Positions 1-13,026 of a DNA stretch of 64,000 nt are shown in pieces; the stretch's first letter is position 1; each line of letters begins with the position of its first letter. Source of the DNA: Circinella minor (lineage: Eukaryota > Mucoromycota > Mucoromycetes > Mucorales > Lichtheimiaceae); NCBI GenBank assembly GCA_016758965.1, contig JAEPRB010000012.1, positions 1 to 64,000 of the forward strand. Direction: 5' to 3'. The notes beneath the pieces are model-generated. The model was not told the DNA's origin and ran no database searches. It saw nothing but the letters and a program-made list of their open reading frames with translations. The translations under genes were made by a program, and so were the position numbers.

Positions 1-539
1 CTTTTTCGTTCAGTTTTGATGACAATGCGGCAATAGTTTGAATAAGGGAAAAAATAAAAAAAAAGGGAAATTAGAAAAAATATAAAAGGGGGTGTGGTTT
101 GCCGCGCGCGATACTCGACAACGTCTCTCATAGCATAAATATGACATTCTGACATATTAAATGCTGAAAGTTTCTTCTTTTTTATTCCACACTCCTTTAT
201 TATTTATGATCGTTCAATACTCATATCTTTTTCTTTTTTTATTAAAAAACAATTACTAACAGTTTGAATTTGATTACGATTATGATTCAATAACATTTGC
301 ATTTTTATTATAGCATACGTATTAACTTTATGAGTCACTATATTAAATCTCAACATGCTTTACGTACATGGTTCACTGATACATTTTTTGTTCCCATTGA
401 TTATAAATAATAGCAGATATAATGATAGATATACTTTAATATACATAATGTAGTAATAATAAATAAATAACAGCTTAGTGTACAAGAAATATTTGGGCAT
501 AATATACTATTACGATATATTGCGTTAGGTTGAGATAGA
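1..539. other. AT-rich intergenic DNA
   Basis: Downstream flank of the histidine kinase gene. It holds poly-A/T runs and one short CG-rich patch near 100-112. I see no supported gene, RNA or repeat family here. Confidence 0.6.
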
Positions 540-3500
540 TCAATCTTCATTTTCAAGACCTTGTCTGTTTGTAGGCGAGTTATTGTTCTTGAAGCAATAT
601 CGTCGTAATATCTTCGAAAGTACTTCATGATTCATAGGTTTGGTGAGATATCTAATTTTATTTTTATTTTTATTACGTATTGATTTTAATATAACGTATT
701 ATATACTGTTCTATGTGTTTTATATACTCGGTGACCAAATATCTCATTTAAGAAAAAATCTATAAACTTACTCATCAAAGCCAGCATTCATACATATTTC
801 CTTGGCACTCTCCTGTATATCAGCAGTAAGAGTGACAATTGGCAGTCTCGTTCTATTCTCATTTTCTTCAATTTTACGTATTCTTTTTGTTGCTTCAACT
901 CCATCACACTAACATTATAATATATAGTAGGTTTTGACCGTTGTTATTAATAGTCTTTTATCAATAGAACGATGTAAATAATAATAAATAAAAGTGTTAA
1001 CAACCCACCTTCGGCATATGATGATCAAAAAACGCCATTTTGAAATAGTTTTCTGGCTGCCGAGACCAAGCTTCAACAGCTTCTTCCCCATTATTTGCAC
1101 AGATCACCTTGAATCCTAATCGTGTAAGCTGTTTATATAATAATTTTTGTGCTACTGGATTATCTATTATTTGTAATTTAATTTTTTTAGAACATATCCA
1201 TGCTATGGTATGCTTTTAAAATGAACTATTTATTATTTACCTTCTGCTGCAAGTAATGTTTGCGTACTGTACATTGCACGTTCTTCAGCTGACACAAACT
1301 CACGTGAAGATTTTCGCCCTTCAGAACTCGCGCGTGCAGCCAATACAGGTCGTGGTGTTTTTGGTGACGCTCTTGTTTGATGCAAAGTATCTACAAGTAA
1401 TTTGAGAAAACTGATGCGTCGAAGTGGAATGGTTACACGAACAATAGCTCGATGTGGAGTTGGAGAACAGATTCCTAAAGCTGTTTCTATTGATAATGGT
1501 ATCGGTACTTGTTCTTGCTGCGTGGAAGGTTTTCTTGATGGTGATAACGATGGCGACAATAAAATATGCTCATTGTCATTGTATTTGCTAACACTGGTAG
1601 TAGTATGGGAAAGAGGTTGTAACAATGGGTTTTGTTTTTTATAATGTTGTTCAACTACGAATTGATTTTTTTCATTAATTGCACTTGATGACGTTGGGTA
1701 ATGTAATACTGTAATACATCGAGCGCGTTCCAAATGTGGATGTAAGTGACATGACCAGGCTGTAAAGAATTCGGTATCATGTGTCAAATAAAACCCAATA
1801 ATTACAATAGTATATCGATTGTCTTTGTAAGAAATGAGCTCTTCTATAGAACATGCACCATTTACTGTTTTTCCTGGTAAAAGCTCTCGTATCATTTTTA
1901 TACCGGATTCGTATTTATCGATTACTAAAACTTGACTGTCGCCTAGCTCATCTAATAAACCATTCACTAATTCTTCGCGTTGCTTTGCTTGTTCGGGAGC
2001 TTTAGGGGCATTGATTGAAAAATGGAAATTGGAGCCCTTGGATGGTGTACTCAAAACATCAATGGTACCAGACATAAGTGTTACAAGATGCATACAAATA
2101 GATAAACCAAGACCAGTACCACCATATTTACGACTATTCAGTTCAATACGTAATGGTTAATATTATACTATATACTATATAATAGTGTGTGTATTTTGAC
2201 AGATATAATATGCTTACGTCGTACTTCCGTCCACTTGAGAGAACGGTATAAATAGGGCTTTACGCTGTTCTTCACTTATACCAATACCCGAATCGATTAC
2301 CTCAAACAAAAGGGGAACAGTATCAGAGTCCTTATTTTTGAATCCATCGATAGTCTTCACAGAGGTTTGATCTTTCTGTTTTTTGACAGAACAACGAATC
2401 AAAATTTCGCCGTGATGAGTAAACTTAATTGCATTTCCCAAAAGATTAATGATCACTCTATAATTAATTTTTATTATTAATATACTATTATACCAGGAAT
2501 CTAGATAAAATGTATATACTTACTGTCTTAATCGATTTGCGTCCGTTATCACAACAGCTGGAACGTCTGGGGAAACAATATACGTAATGTTTATCTTCTT
2601 TTCAATGACCATAGCAACAAGCATTTCCACAACATCTGCTATAGCATTATCAATTATTACAGGTGAAAAATCAAGAGATACTTTTCCAGCTTGTAGTTTA
2701 CTAAAGTTTAAAAGATCATCGATAAGTCGTAATAATATTTCGCAGGATTCTTTGGCAGTATGGACCAAATCATGTTGTTCCGGATCAAGTCTATAAAGTA
2801 GTTAGAATAAAAGATGTGCGTTACTAAAAGATAATGTATGTAAATAATAAAATTGGATATGCTTATTTCGCAAGAAAGGAATTTTGTTATTACTTAGTTT
2901 CTGCTAGTAGTGATATCATTCCATAAAAACCTGAAAATGGTGTACGAATTTCATGACTCATGTTCGCTAAAAATATTTCACGTAGTCTCGTTGCTCGATC
3001 AGCAGCCTCTTTACTTCTACGAGCTTCTTCAAGTGCTTGTTTTTGCATTTCAATCATTCTACGTAGTTACAATAATAATATGAGTTTTGTATATATATTA
3101 AAAAAAATAAAGAAAAAAAATAATACCTCATATTTGCCCTAGTAACACGTTGCACAGATTTAAATAAGAAAGCATTGGTTATTGAAATACCCATTTGTTG
3201 ACATAATAAACCAAGTACTGTAACATGTCTATGTGTGAATACACCAACAGCTCCTTCAATTAACAAACAACCTGCAACGGTGCATTTATGAATAATTGGC
3301 ATACATATGATTGATTTGGCACCATTGCGTTGAAACCAAGGTCCAACGGCAAAACGAGGATCTTCCGCCACATTCCATATGAAGATACCTTTACCAGTAT
3401 GGATTGTATGGTTGATAATTTTACTTGAAACCATTTGATCTGCCTCGCTGAGTGGCTTAGGTGGGTCATACGTGGATATAGTTTCATTCTGGCATCCATA

Positions 3501-6500
3501 AGCATTGACACCGTATTTGTCATCTTTAACAATGATGGCCCCACAATCTGCTCCGCTGTTTTCAAATATTATATTTAACATGGATGTTAAAAGATTATCC
3601 TATTAAAAAATGTCAATAAGAAAAAATTTGTTATTAAACTACATTCAAACTTTTAGCAAAGTATATAAGAATAGTAAGTTGATAATAGACATACAAATTT
3701 CACTTCAGAACTCATGACTTGGCTACTCTTTAATATAGATGCCATATCGAGCTATTTTTAAAAAAAATTAAGAAAATTAATATATTATGGAAAGAACAAA
3801 AAGTATATAGTATCTGTTTTGTAATACTTACAATGTCTAATGATAATAATGTTTTCTCGGCTGTTACAGCAGGTATAGATTGGGATGTGTATGGCTGACT
3901 TGTAGTTACCTTCGAAGGCTCTTCTTCTTGCTGAAGAGGTTGGGAGGAAGCTGTACTCCAAGTACGTTCTCTATGTGAGGGAATAGGGTCTGTTTGTGTA
4001 GATGTCTAGTAAAAAAAACTAAAAAATTAGAATATAATGCTTTGAAGAAACCTATAATATATGAGAGAAAATACCGCTTTTTTTTCTTATTTCATTACAT
4101 ACGTACCTCAACAATTTCTCTTCTGTTATCATCAAACTCGCTTAAAAGAACATCGTACTTTGTATTTAAGTCCTGAACCTTTCCATACGATCCATGACAA
4201 GTATATAAGTTTATTGCCTAAAATAAATCAGTAGCATATTATAAGTTGTTGGAAGAATATGCTTATAACAATTGTCATATGTATATATATGTGTATATTA
4301 CCTTTTTTATCAATCCATATGAGACATTTTGAAATCCAATACTATTATAAAATGCTCCAGCATATTCATGAATAACACAGAGTTCCAAATACCACGATCC
4401 TTCTCTTGCTAAATTTATTGCGCCTTCGTATAATTGGCCCGTCTTAATTACATCCAATGGTGTTTCAATGCTACTCAATTCAGCCTCAATTAATGTCCAC
4501 CACATTCCATAATTAATTGGAGTCTGTAGCATCCACCCATATATTAATTCTTGATTTTTTTGAACTTGATCAATATATACTTGACGGTTTTTTGAATCTC
4601 GACGTGCTTTTTCAATCAAAGCCAAAGAAAAATACATAGCCATTAAACGTGTATGACGATGACAAGGATGACCTTCTATCGTAGCAAAGCATCGGTAACC
4701 TATTTCAATAGCGGCATCCAAATGACCATATAGAACAAGTGGGATTATCTTAAAAGATTCGTACCAATTTAGAAGAACATCTACATTGGCGGTCTGTCGA
4801 CAACTTTCTTCGAGAAAATGTTCGTCATTAAATCCATCATCACCGTCAAAGACTTGAGGCGTGTCAATATATGTTCTTCCTTGAAGCGCTTTACAGGTTC
4901 GAATTACACACATGACAAGACTGTTGTGATCGAGTGCTGGGGACCATGAATGAATCTCTTCAAATCCCTCTTCCCCAATTCGAATTGTATCGTTTAGGTT
5001 GTGACCCGTAAAGAATTTCAAAATCGGGATCCACACTAAACTAAATGCGCTATAAATTCTATCACCTGCTGACATCGCATATTCCAAAGAAATGTTAAAG
5101 TAACGAAAAGCCTCTCTTTGATGATATTTCCATTGAAGTCCAAATACTGGGTACAAACAATAAGCACGTCCCTTATCTTGTATGGTTCCGTGCATATCCG
5201 CTAATTGTATACCAGTGGCTGCAAGTTTCTTTTTTTTTTTTTTTTTACAATGGTTAATTAGAAACGTACATTTGATAGAGCCATGTTGTAGATATTACTA
5301 AAAAAAATGGTACCTCTGCAAAATCGTATTTCTTAAAAACATGACCGTATCCCAAAGCAGCCGTCATACATGCATTGCCAGTGGCACTTGTAAGTCCTCT
5401 TGTTAAAGAGAGATTTACAACACGACACGCCCAATAAAATGCTTCGGATTTTCTGCCACTCCAATAAGTAAGTGCAATTCTATTATTATCAATAAATCAA
5501 GATACTAGTTTTAGTCTAAAATATGGAGCAATAATGACAAAAAAATTCAACAAGACTTACAGTTCATCCATTACACCGATAGTTCCTTTGAAGAGAGCAT
5601 CATCACATAACTCTAAACCAAGAACACCTTCAGTATCAAGCTTCGCAAAATTTTCTTCTGCTTGGTTAAATTCACGCTCCAAGGATTCGTCGCTTGTATC
5701 CATTTTTGTAATTTCATCTCCAAGCTCATTCAAACATTTAAAAAGAGTGTTGCGACCTTCTTCATGAAGTTGTGATGCATAATAGAACTGAGCCTGTACA
5801 CGATATGCTGGCATCCTATCAATAGCTGATTTTGCATTGGCAAAAATAACACCGAGTAGTTTTTCAGTTTTGTCATACTGGCCAACAACCCAACTCAATG
5901 CAACGGCATTAGTATATAGATGTAAGGTTGTCTTATATTCGACTTCACTCCAGTCGGTGAATGAATTGCCAAGTGATATTGCGATATTGTAATAAGAAAA
6001 AGCCATACTATGAGCACCAGCAGATTGACCCTTAATTCCTGCTTCGAGCATGATTTTTCGATAGTATTGTTTATCTTCAACTGTTGCTAATATGTCTTGA
6101 CACTTTAACAAGTGATCAGCGACCAGAAATGTATCCACCTGCTTTTCTATTTTATAATATAATTATATGTTAGCTGTCAATTATAATAAGAAAATATATA
6201 CTTCTTAACTAAATGTATATTACTTTTCATCAAATGCTGTGCTATTGTAAAATGCATTTTGCTTCGAGCATCTGTATCAGCAAGTTCTGCCGCTGCTTGT
6301 GATATTCGATCATGGCTCCATTTGAACTCATCGCCACCGAGAGACATAATATAACCCTCTTGTAAAACCGCTTGCAAACCATTAATCGGGTCATTGTAAG
6401 AACCAGTCGATGAACTTGTTGTCGAGGTAGTACTTCTCTTGTGATAAGTACCTGAATCATTTACTGAACAAGTCGACATGCTGTTGCTGCTGCTAACAGC

Positions 6501-9500
6501 ATCATTATTGTCACCTACGCCGGAAACTTCGTTGCCAACATTATTACTATTATTATTGCTACAATCATAACAGTGCATCCTACATTCAACTTGAGAAGGA
6601 TGCAAATGTTCATTTGCTGCCAAATTATGTTTAATAACACTCGTGCGTCTGCTTGTATTATATGTAATCTCAGTAGTGTAATTATTATTCTTTGTTGCCA
6701 TCCTTTTATTACCATTAGGTTTGTTTTCATTGCTGTTGTCGTCGTTCCGTTCTTCCGATAACATTAATTTCTTAACGGTTTCCCAGGAAAATGTATCACC
6801 TACATATGATGCCCATTTTAAAAAAGATTGTCCTGCAGGTGGAAGTTCACGTAATCGCGCCACAATAAAAGATACATCCAACTGTGAATTGATACTATTG
6901 TGATGACCTAATGAGACTGACTCTTCAATATTTTGAAGATCAAAACTCCATTCATTTTTTTCCCAGTTAAAGTATATCAGTTTTTTTCGTTCAAGTGTTC
7001 GTATTAATTGGGTGGCAAAAAAGACATTTCCGTTGGTTTTTGTGGAGATAATCTCGGCTAATGGTAGAACTGCATCTCTTCCAGCCTCACGTGATCGATG
7101 AAGCGTATCGCAAAGTAGGTCAACTAACGAATCCATTTGAAGTGGGCTCACTTCGATAAGGTGTAGATCTGCAGTTTTGTTGGCGAGAAATTCAGATTGT
7201 TTGTTGGAGATTTCTTGGTCTCGGTATGAAAGAAATATTACTATGTTGACACGTGACATGATCAATGATTCCATCAGTTCCAACGAAGGATCGTCTTCAA
7301 TTTTTTTTTATTATACAAAAAGGTTGGTTAGCTGTATACTTATATAGTGTACAATAGTAACTTCTGCTTTATTTTGTTTTGCTACTATAAATTACCTGCT
7401 TGATGTAAGTCATCCAGAAACTATTATATAAAGCTTTGCATGTTAATATACTTCAATTACTCATATAAACAATACAATAGTCTACAGATGTATGGAATTC
7501 TTTATATATTTCTCTCCTCCGTATTCCTATTATTTTGCATTCCTGAAAATCATGGTACTTCCATAACTTACCAAGGTTACCATATTCCAGTGGGTGATAG
7601 CACGAAATACTTCGACATACACTTTATGAAATCGTGCCCTTGCTTCAATATTATCCACTTGAACTGCCGAATCCCTTCCACTCTCTTTCCCAATATCCGA
7701 TGTTTTTAATAATGGTTTAAGCTCCGGTATAAAGTCGATCACCAAATGAATGTTGCAGAATTGATACCCAAGCGATGTTCGAAGATGCTCGTAGAATGCG
7801 TTGATCATATCTTCAGATTCAGTGAGAATTTGTTGTAAAATTTGTGACAATGCTTTGAAAATTGTGCTGTATGGAACCTTGTTTCTTGAATCAAATTTTA
7901 CTGTAGCGATATAACTAAGAAGAAATAAATTGAAAATATTTATCATTATCATTATTACAACAGGTTGAAATTTATCTTTTATTCTACGGGAGAACTGGAT
8001 TGACCGATGTCTTCATCATCATTATAGCTAACAAACATGAAAACTAGCTAATAAGGGCCTTGAGCAGACCAGCGTTTCTTCTTAAATTTCTTACCCATTA
8101 TGTCGAGCAGTTGGCTGTACGGAAGTAAATAACGTTGATTTTCCTAATCAAATATAAATATAAGTATATTTAACATTACAAGCATTTTAATAAATAAACA
8201 TTACAAAGTCATGCTATGTAATAATATACCTATGCCACCTGGTCCATACACTCCAACAATAGTAGTAGCTGGTTTGCCATTGTTGACAAACATTCGGCTA
8301 CTTACACTTGATACGTCACTTTCACCAAAACCCCCAGTGCTGTATTGGCTGTTACTCTCCATATCATATGAATCACTATTGGTTGTGAGTGTCATGTCCG
8401 TCGCATAATTTTCTGCTATAATATTTGCTTGAACACCTGTCCGAAAGGTATTTATTCGTGAGTGACTTCGTTGAAAGACGGAATTATGTGATGCAGCACA
8501 TCTTTTTATAATAAACTGTAATTCAGAAATTGTATCTTGACGACCATAAATATGTTTCGGTAAAGTAAATACGGATGCTATGTCATTTTGTGCTAGAGGA
8601 AATGAGGGTATTACCTATATTATTATAATGCTTACATCAGATTTGAATAGCGCCACATTCTATGTAATAGGACTATACTACTAAATTACCTCGGTTGATG
8701 ATTCATCGGCCATTTTCACTCGTTTTAAACATTCTTCAAAGTCATAACGAACTCCTCTTGCGCTACTATATCTATCATCTGATGCCTTAATAATTATAGT
8801 ACGTAAATAGTAAAAAAAAACTTTTATTAATATGTAATATTTTTTATAAAAGAACGAGCATGACGTGATCTACAAGCCTTTGTTTTGTTTTTATTACCTT
8901 GCTTGTCATTTTCTCGATAATTCTTGAAATCATTTCTGGTGTATCAAATTGAATTTCATGTACTAGAGGTATCTTTCGGCTAAGGACACCGTTCAATATT
9001 TCCAATGGACCACCATCAAAAGGGGATTTCCCTGTAAGTAGTACAAACATTACAATCCCCATTGAATAAATATCTGTTCGATGATCTGGTGGATAAGTGG
9101 TTCTTCCTGTCTGCTCAGGGCTCATATATATCAACAAACTTTGCAATATACCAACGAGTTCTTTGTTGTTCGCTGTTTTACGCCATCCTTCAGAAGTCAA
9201 ATAGCTATAAATTATTTTTTTATATTTGAGTTGAAGAATAGAGCATCTCAAAACATATAACACACTTTCTACTCTTATTTAAAGTTTACCTTTCAAGTGA
9301 TTTCGACCCTGAACCAAAATTCCAAAGTCTAACAGCTCCATCATCTGAACCATTCCATTGAAAAGCATTCAATCGTATTTCTCCATGAACGACGTCATGT
9401 TTATGAATATATTCTAGACATGTTAAGCACTTGATTGCGAAGCGTAAAAAAGTGCACAAGTCATATCCTGTGTCGCCTTTAGACGATATGGACGACTGTT

Positions 9501-10061
9501 GATTGTTGCTTGTCACTTTTTCATGATTTTCTGTACAATGATTTTCTTGATCAGTGGTACTGGTATCTTGTTCGATGTCAACTTTACTACACCTATTAGT
9601 TGATTGCTTTGATAAAAAATAATCATCCACAAACTGCTGTTGACCATGACCTTCGTCTGCATAAATGGCCACTGTTAAGCCGCTTGGTAGCTTAATAAAT
9701 TCCACAGGGCGAACTTTTTTGAATCTTATTAACAAAAAGAACCCAGATAGAAAAAAAAACAGAAATTGAGCAAAGGTTGAAAATTACCTAGGAATGATGG
9801 ACCATCATTGTAATGATACAATTTTTTTATGACATAGTATTCGCGTTCAAGTCGTAATGAGTTCACTGCTACCTTGGCAACCACGGCTTCTTGTGTTGAT
9901 ACGCGCCACCCATGAACAATATCGACATTTTCTCCGTGAGATAAATCACACGTGGATCCTGCTTTGAAATGATATCGAGGAAGAGAAAATGTACCTGTCA
10001 ATACACTTTTAATTCCAACCGAGCCGCCGGTGACAGAACTATTTGACGTTGAATTTGACAT
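540..10061 (-). CDS. class X hybrid histidine kinase (pseudokinase-AAA-GAF-HisKA-HATPase-REC)
   Basis: Very large two-component sensor kinase, 2,491 residues in 23 exons. Exons: 9788-10061, 9290-9713, 8898-9204, 8690-8785, 8230-8614, 8095-8143, 7572-7914, 7396-7420, 6224-7294, 5561-6146, 5314-5479, 4302-5228, 4107-4217, 3832-4005, 3695-3751, 3127-3599, 2894-3058, 2524-2790, 2218-2457, 1241-2133, 1009-1202, 772-908, 540-651. In order: a Ser/Thr-kinase fold (about 40-370) with HRD replaced by HGE and DFG by NFG; a P-loop GPGGIGKST near 495 (split by an intron) and Walker [11 protein letters not shown] near 630, so an AAA/NTPase domain; a long helical, TPR-like region; GAF (about 1670-1820); HisKA with MSHEIRTP, His near 1856; HATPase with N box [18 protein letters not shown] and KYGGTGLGL; a degenerate receiver (about 2110); a receiver at about 2344-2470 with phospho-Asp in [11 protein letters not shown] and the Lys in YLTKPM. 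This matches fungal class X (Chk1-type) kinases, which act upstream of stress MAPK signalling through an Hpt protein. The start is the first Met of exon 1. Ligand unknown. Confidence 0.93.
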
Positions 10062-11476
10062 TACGATCTATTATTATGTTGTAGTGATAGTAGTGATAAA
10101 AATGTTTCTCTTCAAAGCACAGGCGTAACAACAAAGGAATGGGAATTATGATAATATTAAGAAAGCAAATAATGATGTACACAGAAGATGTATAATATAT
10201 GTATATAGCACGATACTCTAAAATAAAAATCAGTAACACGTAAAAGAAAAGAAAAAAGAACAAGATTTTTTAGGGGGTTAATAAAGCCCTTCGTCAAAAA
10301 AGAGGGGTAAAAGCACAAGTCATGAACATAAAATGAGAACGAGAATGATTTTTTTACTGTTTAGTTTATAAGGGGGCTTCGGAGGAATCGATCCCCAAAA
10401 CTATAAGCTATTATTGTGGCACGTCTTACATGATTTGTGATCCTGTTTGCGTTACTAGTATATATATTTGCGTACGCTTTCTTCCGATAAAGCAAATGAG
10501 TTTTTTTGGGTGGTATGCTGCATGCCTATATCGTTTTTGCTATTTTGTGTACTCATTGCAAACGTCCTTTCATATTTTAGGCTAGAGTCATAATAAATTC
10601 TTTTTTAAGCTAACTTATGTACATATGTATGTAGTGTAAGGTTGCTATGCAAGATATCATCATCAAACTCTTTTATTATATGGTGAATAATTTCTTTTAG
10701 ATATGATAATTACAGTTGATTACTATATCAGGATTATTTATGAGGCGTAAAAAAGATCGAATTTGAAATAATATTAAATACACAACATCGAACTAATGAG
10801 ATTTGATCTACTTACTATTTATGTTTTGATAGTATTTTTTCCTCCTCCTCCTCCTCCTCCTCCTCCTCCTCCTTTTCAGTAGTAACTTGCATGTCCATGC
10901 ATACGTACGTGATGTGATTTTGTTGTCTTTTTTTTGTCCTTTTTTTTTATTTATATCTAACGTCCTTCAATTGTTCTAAAGCCATGATCTAAGTTTAACT
11001 GTAATTATGTTTGTAATAGATTAAATAGAGAAGAGCAAAAGAAAATGTCTCGTGTATATTTATAATATAAAATTTGGTAACGGTTGATCATCACGTTCGA
11101 TTGTCACTTTAAATGATTAAGTGATACAAATATACATCAATAGTATATAGACAACGTTATTCTTGAATATTGTCAATTACTTTTATTTATTTTTTGTAAA
11201 CTTCTTTTGCTCCCCCCTTGAAAAGAGTGATATCAAAATTTCCGCTAGTCCACTACTATACTCACTTAAATCGTTTAATTCACCAAAGGTGTGTAGATCA
11301 TCATGTATATAAATGTCAAATAATTCAACATTTCTATTTCTCCCCCCCCCCTTTTTTTTTTTTACGTTTAACCGTTATTAGTAAAGATCATCCCCCTTTT
11401 TTGAGTACCTATTATTATTTTCATGCCTGTACATTTTATTTTTTTATGTAATAAGTCTAAATGTTATTATTTTACT
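10062..11476. other. intergenic region between HK promoter and mS41 3' end
   Basis: AT-rich DNA with poly-T/C tracts and a CCT microsatellite (listed separately). It contains the putative promoter of the histidine kinase near 10062-10400. No gene or RNA supported. Confidence 0.5.
10841..10873. repeat. (CCT)n microsatellite
   Basis: About eleven uninterrupted CCT trinucleotides in an otherwise AT-rich intergenic stretch. Confidence 0.95.
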
Positions 11477-12063
11477 TTATTTCTTTTTAGGACTGGGTAA
11501 TGAAATTGAATATGGTTTTTGACCATTTTTATAAAGTTCGCGCCATGAGAGAATGTATCTAATTACATAGATACGCATCATATTAGTATATAAATATTAT
11601 ATATAGGGGGGTGATAAAACTTACTTGCGCTGCTTGGTTGGAATACCAAAATCTTGTCTCATGGTGCGACTGTTTGTTGTGAATAAACTATCCCATGTCT
11701 ATAAATGTCAAACAAAAAATTACGTAAGAAATCAAACATAATATATACACTGCCTTATTTGATAATATAATTTTTTTTACATACTTCGAATTTGCCAGCA
11801 AATTCATCACAGCCACGTCCAATGGCCTTCAAGAAATCTTCAACTTCTTTAATGTTACCTACATTAAACATGAATCCACAAAAAAAAAATAAGTAAATAA
11901 ATAAATATACACATAATCGTAAACTTCTTAACTGCCCAAAAAACACCCAAGTATTAAAAAGTAGTTTTATATTACCTCTAGGTTGAGGAATAGAAGCAGT
12001 AGCTTCTGTGTGCGACAATCGTGCACCACGGATCGTCAAGGATCTAATGGTTGAAATAAACAT
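11477..12063 (-). CDS. FYV4: mitochondrial small ribosomal subunit protein mS41 (FYV4/IGR family)
   Basis: A 105-residue protein in four exons: 11976-12063, 11785-11858, 11625-11698, 11477-11558. The core reads FLKAIGRGCDEFAGKFETWD, the IGR motif of mS41/Fyv4, followed by MRQDFGIPTKQRKYILSWRE, the conserved SAM-like end that packs into the mitoribosomal small subunit. The N-terminus (MFISTIRSLTIRGARLS) is basic, Ser/Arg-rich and free of acids, as expected for a matrix-targeting peptide. An in-frame upstream ATG at 12075 could add four residues. Lysine-rich C-terminus. No other ribosomal genes adjoin it. Family call is firm. The role in mitochondrial translation follows from the family. Confidence 0.9.
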
Positions 12064-13026
12064 GACAGGTCCCAAGAAGAAAAAAAAAACAAAAGTAAAG
12101 GTTGTATAACAACAAACGACACTTCCAAAAAAAGATTCCGAGCGGACTTTTTACAAATGCTTAAAGCCTGGTGAGCCCATTTTCCTGTAGATTATTTTCT
12201 AATTGTGCAGATTATCTATGATTCTGAAGGTAAGGGAATGATGAATGATAAACATCGTCCATTAGAATTATATCAAGCTTAAAGATATAGATTATCTAAA
12301 AATGCTTACTAGTATGCTTTAAATATGGGATGAGAAGATGTGTTTTATTTTTCTTAATTCACCCAACATGCGAAGTATATCGGTGTAACCATTGAAAATA
12401 ATTCATCAACCAAAGGCTGTTGGCGTTTTGTTTTGTTATAAGTATATTCTACATACTATCTTTTCATAAAAGAAATAAAACAAAGATAATACGTATCATT
12501 TTTTGGCGAATGAGAAATTTTGTATAAACAAACATAAAGAGAGCTCAACGAGAAATAACTGATGGGTGGGCTAAGTTCCAAGAAAGGGGTTCTTGATGGT
12601 TTTAAGTAGTATACAAAGAAAGAGAAAGGGGGGCGAGTCACCTGAGGGTCGACAGTGCTTATGTATGTTGGTATGGCTTTAATTTTTCGTTTTGTTTTTA
12701 AGAATGAAAATGTATAATAAGCTGAATCACGATGGTTTTTTTTCGAATAATATCATTTTATAGTCTTCATAGCATTAGCTACCTCGCCCTTTATTAAGTT
12801 CCCAAAAAATAAACTTATAATTTGTTAGTTTTTTTCTATCTTCTGTCCCCCACACCCCCAAAAAATAAAACAAATGGGTCACCTGAGAGACCCAAAATGT
12901 CTATAACGATTTTTTTCTTTCCAAACAAAGCGTATTCATTTTTTTCTCTCTTTTTTCTTCAGAAAAAAAAAGACTACTCTTTCTTCTCTTTTTCATATTG
13001 TATATTTATACTAGATATTCTTATAT
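12064..13026. other. intergenic promoter region between divergent genes
   Basis: Separates the divergently transcribed mS41 and F-box genes. It contains poly-pyrimidine tracts upstream of the F-box start (12830-13010), as before other genes here. No gene supported. Confidence 0.5.

Noticed and set aside
10370..10440. GAATCGATCCCC resembling a tRNA T-arm on the minus strand
   Set aside because: The stem has a mismatch, the loop starts with A, and no matching acceptor or anticodon arm lies at the right distance.
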